Source: Pseudomonadota bacterium
Lineage (GTDB): Bacteria; Myxococcota_A; Polyangia; Haliangiales; Haliangiaceae
Length of the DNA: 21,220 nucleotides
NCBI GenBank assembly: GCA_023386455.1
Contig: JAEWJO010000376.1
Coordinates: forward strand, 1-21,220
Direction of reading: 5' to 3'
Each line of letters opens with the position of its first letter. Positions within the stretch are counted from its first letter, which is position 1. Under the pieces are notes generated by a model. That model had not been told where the DNA came from. It worked only from the letters and a program-made list of their open reading frames with translations, and made no database searches. The position numbers were made by a program, and so were the translations under genes. This document shows positions 16,726-21,220 of the stretch, one piece after another.

Positions 16726-17841
16726 ATGACCGACGATCCCGACGACGATCTGCCGGACACCGACGACGACTGGTACGGCGACGCCGACCCTCGCGTCCCC
16801 GATGCCTCGCCGTGGCCCGATCGCGATCTAGCGTTCCTCGACTACGGCGCCGAGGCCTCGGTCCAGCCCGAGGTCGAGAACGGCAGCTACGTGCCGAGCG
16901 ATCCGCGCGAGGGCGAGGCCGAGCTGCGCGAGCTCGAGCGGCGCATGGAGGAGAACCGCACGCCGGTGTTCCCGATCGACGTGCGCAAGCACCTGCCGCT
17001 CGAGGCCGTGTGGCGGCGCTGGCGCTCGCTCGCGATGTGGGGCCGCAGCGACGTCGTCGACGATTTCGGCCGCGATCCGCGGGCGACGGCGCGCTGGGAG
17101 TGGCTGTTCGAGTTCCTGTACTCGCGGTGGTTTCGCGTCCAGGCCTCGGGCCTCGACAACATCCCGGCCCGCGGCCGGGCGCTGCTCGTCGCGAACCACG
17201 CCGGCACGCTGCCGTACGACAGCGCGATGGTGATGCACGCCGTGCGTCGCGATCACCCGGCGCGCCGCGACGTCCGTCCCCTCGTCGAGGACACGGTGTT
17301 CCACCTGCCGTTCCTCGGCCCGATCATGAATCGCATCGGCGGCGTGCGCGCCGATCCGGCGAACGCGGAGCGCCTCCTCCAGAAGGACGAGCTCGTCGCC
17401 GTGTTCCCCGAGGGCGAGAAGGGCATGGGCAAGCTGTGGAAGGACCGCTATCGCCTCCAGCGATTCGGCCGCGGCGGCTTCGTCAAGCTCGCGCTCCGCA
17501 CCGGTGCACCGATCATCCCGGTCGCCGTCGTCGGCGCCGAGGAAGCCGCGCCGATGCTCGGCAAGGTGACATGGTTCGCCAAGAACATCGGCATTCCGTG
17601 GATCCCGGTGACGCCGACGTTCCCGTGGCTCGGTCCGGCGGGCCTCCTGCCGCTGCCGAGCAAGTGGTTCGTGCAGTTCGGCACGCCGATCGATCTCGGC
17701 GCCGCGCATGGACCCGCTGCCGCCGAGGATCGGTTGCTCGTGAATCGCCTCGCCGATCAGATCCGGACGCAGATCCAGACGATGATCGACGGCCTGCTCG
17801 GCAAGCGTCGATCGCCGCTGCTCGCCGCTTACCTTGGTTGA
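16726..17841 (+). CDS. PlsC-like lysophospholipid acyltransferase
   Basis: A 371-residue acyltransferase. After an acidic, probably disordered N-terminus (residues 1-75, starting MTDDPDDDLPDTDDD), the domain runs from about 125 to 330. NHAGTLPYD (157-165) is the catalytic block, with six rather than the usual four residues between His and Asp. GGVRAD (205-210) matches block II/III, and VAVFPEGEKGMGK (224-236) contains the FPEG substrate motif. APIIPVAVVGAEEA (261-274) is block IV. Such enzymes acylate lysophosphatidate or related lipids at the inner membrane. The HxGxxPxD form is typical of the Tmem68/DGAT-like branch rather than classical PlsC. ATG 16726 sits 4 bp after the SDR stop; ATG 16699, with GAGGA 11 nt upstream, is an equally possible start. 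Confidence 0.84.
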   Translation: MTDDPDDDLPDTDDDWYGDADPRVPDASPWPDRDLAFLDYGAEASVQPEVENGSYVPSDPREGEAELRELERRMEENRTPVFPIDVRKHLPLEAVWRRWRSLAMWGRSDVVDDFGRDPRATARWEWLFEFLYSRWFRVQASGLDNIPARGRALLVANHAGTLPYDSAMVMHAVRRDHPARRDVRPLVEDTVFHLPFLGPIMNRIGGVRADPANAERLLQKDELVAVFPEGEKGMGKLWKDRYRLQRFGRGGFVKLALRTGAPIIPVAVVGAEEAAPMLGKVTWFAKNIGIPWIPVTPTFPWLGPAGLLPLPSKWFVQFGTPIDLGAAHGPAAAEDRLLVNRLADQIRTQIQTMIDGLLGKRRSPLLAAYLG

Positions 17842-17891
17842 TCGGCCGCTGACCGGCGGCTAACAACAACTGGCTGCAGCGAGGCGTGAAG

Positions 17892-17929
17892 GGAAGGAAC
17901 CTTCCACGACCTACGTAGGCCGCCTTTTC
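17892..17929 (+). terminator. Weak hairpin and palindrome after the acyltransferase gene
   Basis: GGAAGG (17892-17897) and CCTTCC (17900-17905) form a short hairpin. Next to it is the 10-bp perfect palindrome CCTACGTAGG (17910-17919), then a T-rich stretch CCTTTTCTT. Together they could end acyltransferase transcripts, or the palindrome could be an operator for the promoter that follows. Confidence 0.3.
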
Positions 17930-17957
17930 TTGAACGGCTCGATCTGCGTGTTAGTGT
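17930..17957 (+). promoter_or_regulatory. Candidate promoter of the TPR gene
   Basis: TTGAAC (17930-17935) and TAGTGT (17952-17957) are separated by 16 bp. The -10 ends 7 nt before the ATG at 17965, so the message would be leaderless or nearly so. This is the only leaderless-type site here with a reasonable -35. Confidence 0.45.
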
Positions 17958-17964
17958 GGAGCCA

Positions 17965-18504
17965 ATGCCGGCGGCGTACGAGTCCGAGCTGGAGCGCGTG
18001 CTCGACCAAGCACGCGATCTTCTCGGCGCCGGCGACGACGCGTTGCTCGTCGAGGCAAACATCGCCGTCAACCACGCGCTGCAGCTGAACCCCGACAGCG
18101 TCGAGGCCTGGCTGCTGAAGTGCCAGATCGCATCGGCGCTCGGCGACGATCAGGCGGCGCTCGCGTCGGTCGAGATGGCGCTGCGTCGCGCCCCGCATCG
18201 CGCCGAGGGCCTGTACTGGCGCGGCGCGATCCTCGGTGATCTCGGCCGGCATCGCGAGGCGCTGCGCTCGATCGAGGCCGCGCTGCGCGTCGTCGCCGAT
18301 GCCGAGCACTGGCTGCTCGAAGATCTCTACTACGAGAAGGTCACGGTCCTCGACGCGCTCGGCCTCCACGAGGCGGCGGTTGCCGCGTGCGAGGCCGGCC
18401 TCGATCGCTGCCCGGGGAGCCCCCTGCTCCGCGCCGCACTCGCTCCCGCCGAGCGAGCCCGCGTGAAGAGCTCGCTGCGCCTGCTGCGCGGCGGCGCTGG
18501 TTGA
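17965..18504 (+). CDS. TPR-repeat protein
   Basis: A 179-residue protein made of about four tetratricopeptide repeats. Typical units are AWLLKCQIASALGDDQAALA continuing to ALRRAPH, and GLYWRGAILGDLGRHREALR continuing to ALRVV. A third, YYEKVTVLDALGLHEAAVAA, follows and ends in GLDRCPG. There is no signal peptide or membrane helix, so it is cytoplasmic and likely a protein-protein adaptor of unknown partner. ATG 17965 is preferred; GTG at 17956 (three codons earlier) overlaps the -10 box. GGAG occurs 3 nt before the ATG, too close for a good ribosome-binding site. It stands 31 bp before a lipoprotein gene on the same strand. Confidence 0.75.
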   Translation: MPAAYESELERVLDQARDLLGAGDDALLVEANIAVNHALQLNPDSVEAWLLKCQIASALGDDQAALASVEMALRRAPHRAEGLYWRGAILGDLGRHREALRSIEAALRVVADAEHWLLEDLYYEKVTVLDALGLHEAAVAACEAGLDRCPGSPLLRAALAPAERARVKSSLRLLRGGAG

Positions 18505-18535
18505 TCGCAGCTGGCCCCTCTGCCAGTCTGCGCGC

Positions 18536-19672
18536 ATGACGAAGATCGGTACGACCCTCGCGGTCGCGGCCAGTTTGGTCGCGTTCACCGGCTGCAACAA
18601 GAAGAAGGAAGAGGCGACGGCCCAGAAGCCCACGGAGACCGACGTGGCGCCGAGGGCACCGGAGCCGTCCAAGGAGCAGGTGAAGACCCTGAGCGGCGCC
18701 GACCTCGCCGAGAAGTACAAGCTGTGCACCGGTCTCATCAACGCCGGCACGTGGGACCAGTTCCAGAAGGACTGCGTCGCCGAGAGCTACACGAGCCACT
18801 CGTTCGGCGGCACGCCGGAGCTGAAGGGCCCCGCCGCGCTGGTCGACTACTTCAAGACGATGAAGACGGGCTTCCCGGACTGGAAGCTCGAGCCGCAGCT
18901 GATCGTGGTCAGCGGCCGCAACATCCTCGCGATCGACCTGACGACCGGCACGAACACCGGGCCGATGAAGACGCCGATGGGCGAGATGCCGGCGACGAAC
19001 AAGAAGACCGGCCAGCTGATGTTCCATCGCCTGAAGCTCGACGACGCGAACCGGGCGACCGACGAGTGGGCGATCGTCGACCCGACGACGCTGCTCGGTC
19101 AGCTCGGGCTCGCGCCGCCGGGCTCGCCGCCGGTCCGCCCCGTGATGGACAAGGGGCTCGAGGGCGCGCCGATGCTCGTCGTCACCGCGGACGACGCGAA
19201 GGAGAAGGCGAACCTCGAGACGGTCCAGAAGAGCAACGACGCGTTCAACGCGCACAAGGTCGCCGACATGATGGCGACGTTGACCGACGACGCGGTCGAG
19301 AGCGACCAGGCCAGCCCGGCGGACGTCGTCGGCAAGAAGGCGATCGAGAAGGGCGTGACCGCGTTCTTCGCCGGGTTCCCCGATGGCAAGATCACCGGCA
19401 CCGAGATGTGGGCAGGCGGCGACTACGTCGTCCAGATCGCGAAGTTCGAAGGTACGAACACCGGTGACATGGGCGCGATGAAGAAGACCGGCAAGAAGGC
19501 CTCGGTCGACATCGTCGAGGTCATGCACTTCAAGGACGGCAAGATCGACCACCTGTGGCGGTTCCGGAACGTGTTCCAGATGGCGATCCAGCTCGGCCTC
19601 GTGCCGTCGCCACCCGCCGCCCCGGCCGCGGGCAGCGCGGCGACGATGGCTCCCGCCGAGCCGAAGAAGTAA
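18536..19672 (+). CDS. Lipoprotein with two SnoaL-like (NTF2-fold) domains
   Basis: A 378-residue lipoprotein: signal MTKIGTTLAVAASLVAFTGC with lipobox FTGC and Cys20, then a Lys/Glu/Pro linker to about residue 50. Two similar domains follow, about 53-205 and 226-352. Each begins with a helix of the LINAGTWDQF / DAFNAHKVADMM type and a 'V.ESYTSH' / 'TDDAVESD' strand. Each continues with a G-x-x-A-L-x-x-YF or KAIEKGVTAFF helix and FPD (GFPDWKLE; GFPDGKIT), and ends in QLGL. This is the SnoaL/ester-cyclase-like cone fold arising by internal duplication. Some members bind or cyclise polyketides; many are non-enzymatic binding proteins, so function is open. A strong hairpin follows the stop. Confidence 0.78.
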   Translation: MTKIGTTLAVAASLVAFTGCNKKKEEATAQKPTETDVAPRAPEPSKEQVKTLSGADLAEKYKLCTGLINAGTWDQFQKDCVAESYTSHSFGGTPELKGPAALVDYFKTMKTGFPDWKLEPQLIVVSGRNILAIDLTTGTNTGPMKTPMGEMPATNKKTGQLMFHRLKLDDANRATDEWAIVDPTTLLGQLGLAPPGSPPVRPVMDKGLEGAPMLVVTADDAKEKANLETVQKSNDAFNAHKVADMMATLTDDAVESDQASPADVVGKKAIEKGVTAFFAGFPDGKITGTEMWAGGDYVVQIAKFEGTNTGDMGAMKKTGKKASVDIVEVMHFKDGKIDHLWRFRNVFQMAIQLGLVPSPPAAPAAGSAATMAPAEPKK

Positions 19673-19685
19673 CTCACGCGATCGG

Positions 19686-19710
19686 GGCGCGCGTCTCGAG
19701 GATGCGCGCC
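19686..19710 (+). terminator. Hairpin downstream of the SnoaL-like lipoprotein gene
   Basis: GGCGCGC (19686-19692) and GCGCGCC (19704-19710) form a perfect 7-bp GC stem with an 11-nt loop, 13 bp after the stop codon. There is no T-run, so termination efficiency is uncertain. Confidence 0.4.
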
Positions 19711-19723
19711 GCTGCAGTTCGCT

Positions 19724-19732
19724 TGCTATGAT
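19724..19732 (+). promoter_or_regulatory. Extended -10 box of the exported hydrolase gene (TGCTATGAT)
   Basis: TATGAT (19727-19732) with an upstream TG forms an extended -10 element. It ends 6 nt before the GTG at 19739. No -35 is visible, as is usual for extended -10 promoters, and there is no Shine-Dalgarno sequence. Confidence 0.5.
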
Positions 19733-19738
19733 CGTGCG

Positions 19739-20644
19739 GTGAGGGCGCAGCGCGTCGCTGTACTCGCCGCGTGCGCGGCGGCCGCCGCATGGGGCGTGAT
19801 CTGGCTCGGCGGCGCGCTCGCCGACAATGCGCCCGCACCGGCGACGCCCGACGCGCACGTGCTCACGATCGCGGCGAAGGCCGGCCGTCACGTCCGGATC
19901 GACGGACCACGCGGTGCGATCCACGTGTGGATCCCGCCGGGCTATCGGCCGGAGACCGGCGCGACGATCCTCTACATCCACGGCTACTACGACGACACCG
20001 ACACCGCGTACATCGGCCATCGCCTGCCCGAGCAGTTCGCGATGTCGGCGGTCAACGCGATGTTCATCATGCCCGAGGCGCCGAACGGCCAGGGCAAGCC
20101 GGTTCTCTACCCGAGCCTGTCGGAGGTGCTGCGGCTCGTCGAGGACAAGACCGGCGTGCAGCGCGGCATGGCACTGCCGGCGGCGGTCGGTCACAGCGGC
20201 GCGTACCGGACGATCAACGCCTGGCTCGACGAGCCGCTGCTCGATCAGGTCGTGATGATCGACGCGATGTACGGCAACGAGGAGATCATGGAGGCGTGGC
20301 TGCGCGCGTCGCCGCAGCACCGGCTGATCACGGTCGCCGAGGACACGCTGCCGTACAACGAGCAGTTCATGCGCGACATGCCCGAGACGTTCATCGTCGA
20401 CCGCGTGCCGCCGACGTACGACACGTGGCCGGCGCAGGCGCGGACGGCGCGCGTCGTCTACGTGCGCGCGCAGTACTATCACATGCCGCTCGTCACCGAA
20501 GGCATCGTGCTGCCGGCGCTGCTGCGCCTGTTGCCCGTCGAGCTGCTCGGCGAGGCGCCGTGGACGCAGCCGCTCGGCGCGCTGCCGCCCTTTCCCGACG
20601 CGGCGATCGACGCGCCTTCGGACGCCGGCGTCGACGGTCCGTAA
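19739..20644 (+). CDS. Exported alpha/beta hydrolase-like protein
   Basis: A 301-residue protein with an N-terminal hydrophobic segment (VAVLAACAAAAAWGVIWLGGA), either a signal peptide cleaved near ALA-DN or an anchor. The fold signs are ATILYIHGYYDDTDTAYIG (75-93, oxyanion region), VGHSGAYRTIN (150-160, nucleophile Ser153), MIDAMYG (173-179, candidate Asp175) and QYYHMPLVTEG (245-255, candidate His248). This fits an extracytoplasmic esterase or hydrolase, but I cannot name a substrate. The C-terminal 20 residues are Pro/Asp/Ala-rich and probably disordered. The GTG at 19739 is set by the adjoining -10 box. It precedes a phosphatase-superfamily gene on the same strand by 49 bp. Confidence 0.72.
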   Translation: MRAQRVAVLAACAAAAAWGVIWLGGALADNAPAPATPDAHVLTIAAKAGRHVRIDGPRGAIHVWIPPGYRPETGATILYIHGYYDDTDTAYIGHRLPEQFAMSAVNAMFIMPEAPNGQGKPVLYPSLSEVLRLVEDKTGVQRGMALPAAVGHSGAYRTINAWLDEPLLDQVVMIDAMYGNEEIMEAWLRASPQHRLITVAEDTLPYNEQFMRDMPETFIVDRVPPTYDTWPAQARTARVVYVRAQYYHMPLVTEGIVLPALLRLLPVELLGEAPWTQPLGALPPFPDAAIDAPSDAGVDGP

Positions 20645-20678
20645 GCGGTTCACCGACGGCACGCGCGGCCCGGGGACG

Positions 20679-20684
20679 TATACT
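20679..20684 (+). promoter_or_regulatory. -10-like box of the last gene (TATACT)
   Basis: TATACT lies 9 nt before the ATG at 20694 in the 49-bp gap after the hydrolase gene. It would give a leader of only two or three bases. Confidence 0.4.
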
Positions 20685-20693
20685 CGCCCGCAG

Positions 20694-21220
20694 ATGCGTG
20701 CGCGGATCCTCGCTCTCGCCGCGGTCGTGGCGTTGCTCGCGTACGCGTACGTCGCGCCGGGCGTGCGCCGCGAGCTCATCCGCGACGTGATCACGTGGGA
20801 TGCGGTGCCGAGCGAGCCCGTCGAGCTGCGCGGCGGCCCGGGCGTCGGCCTTCCCTCGACGGCGCGCACCCGCGTGGTCCTGATCGATGGTCTGTCCGCG
20901 TCGACGGCGCGCACCCTGCCGAACTGGACGGCGCTGTGCAAGACGGGCCTGGCCCTCGACGTCGACGTCGGCTTCCCGACGGTGTCGCTGCCGGTCGAGG
21001 TCTCGCTGTGGACGGGCCTGACGCAGCAGCAGACCGGGGTCGTGTTCCGCTCCGATCGGCCGATCGTGCCACCGCTCGCGACGAGCATCCCGGCGCGCGT
21101 GCCCGGCAGCCTCGCGGTTGCCGAGGACCACGGCTTCATCGTGCGCTCGCTCGGCTTCTCGAGCGCGCTGCCTGCCGCGGCGCCCGACCGGCCGGCGAAG
21201 GATCTCGATCCCGAGCCGTG
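20694..21220 (+). CDS. Alkaline-phosphatase-superfamily protein, N-terminal part
   Basis: An ATG at 20694 opens a frame that runs off the right edge after 175 codons. A signal or anchor segment (MRARILALAAVVALLAYAYV) is followed at about residues 62-125 by TRVVLIDGLSASTARTLPNW, a leader to TALCKTG, then GFPTVSLPVEVSLWTGLTQQ and QTG. The DG-x(n)-PN...L...G and PT-x-S-x-P...LxTG pattern is that of type I phosphodiesterases, nucleotide pyrophosphatases and sulfatase-like enzymes. The Thr/Ser in PTVS would be the nucleophile, and Asp of LIDG the first metal ligand. Such proteins act outside the cytoplasm on phospho- or sulfo-esters. The rest of the metal site is beyond the window, so activity cannot be judged. 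Confidence 0.72.
   Translation, partial: MRARILALAAVVALLAYAYVAPGVRRELIRDVITWDAVPSEPVELRGGPGVGLPSTARTRVVLIDGLSASTARTLPNWTALCKTGLALDVDVGFPTVSLPVEVSLWTGLTQQQTGVVFRSDRPIVPPLATSIPARVPGSLAVAEDHGFIVRSLGFSSALPAAAPDRPAKDLDPEP

Noticed and set aside
17871..17885. 15-mer TGGCTGCAGCGAGGC, matching 13521-13535 at 14 of 15 positions
   Set aside because: Both are intergenic, but one short near-match in GC-rich DNA is too little to call a dispersed repeat; the surrounding bases do not align.
18341..21139. 932-codon open frame on the minus strand, and similar long antisense frames at 1124-2596, 13507-15732 and 7973-9769
   Set aside because: They lie opposite or out of frame with well-supported genes and give Arg/Ala-rich sequences without domains. 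Long stop-free shadows are expected at this GC content.

Overview
The window is high-GC bacterial chromosome. Strongly G/C-biased third codon positions, long antisense open frames, many lipoproteins and exported proteins, a TPR-rhomboid fusion and weak Shine-Dalgarno sites all suggest Myxococcota (delta-proteobacterial type, Polyangia/Kofleriaceae-like). That placement is an inference from gene style, not from a marker gene. No rRNA, tRNA, CRISPR array or intact insertion sequence was recognised. Most of the window is ordinary chromosome: 18 complete genes, two genes cut by the window edges and one gene remnant.

Left part (1-5950): a lipoprotein cut by the left edge; homoserine kinase thrB divergent from a FliA-like sigma factor; a POT-family peptide transporter; a DUF362 protein convergent with it at 7 bp; a 68-residue unknown protein; and a duplicated phage-tail-tube-like (gp19-type) protein with no other tail genes beside it. 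Middle (6055-7702): a four-helix membrane protein and an M50-like membrane metalloprotease. The protease reading frame runs 155 bp into the convergent extensin-like gene.

Minus-strand operon (12283 to 7548): miaA, accA, a large TPR-rhomboid protease and an exported extensin-like protein. The first three are translationally coupled or nearly so. Divergent from miaA is a secreted PHB-depolymerase-type esterase. Next comes a 392-bp spacer (13156-13547) holding a 3' remnant of a GxxExxY gene between inverted repeats, plus a hairpin cluster. Then mutL (minus).

Right part (15717-21220, all plus): an SDR/epimerase-like protein followed 4 bp later by a PlsC-like acyltransferase (probable lipid pair), a TPR protein, a lipoprotein with two SnoaL-like domains, an exported alpha/beta hydrolase and the start of an alkaline-phosphatase-superfamily protein.

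The most striking cross-gene pattern is that at least seven genes have a TANNNT -10-like box ending only 6-7 nt before the start codon, with no ribosome-binding site. This suggests widespread leaderless transcription. The tail-tube gene is the clear exception, with a 14-bp palindrome, a -10 box and a good Shine-Dalgarno site. The best leads are this leaderless pattern, the inverted-repeat-bounded GxxExxY remnant and the orphan double gp19 protein.
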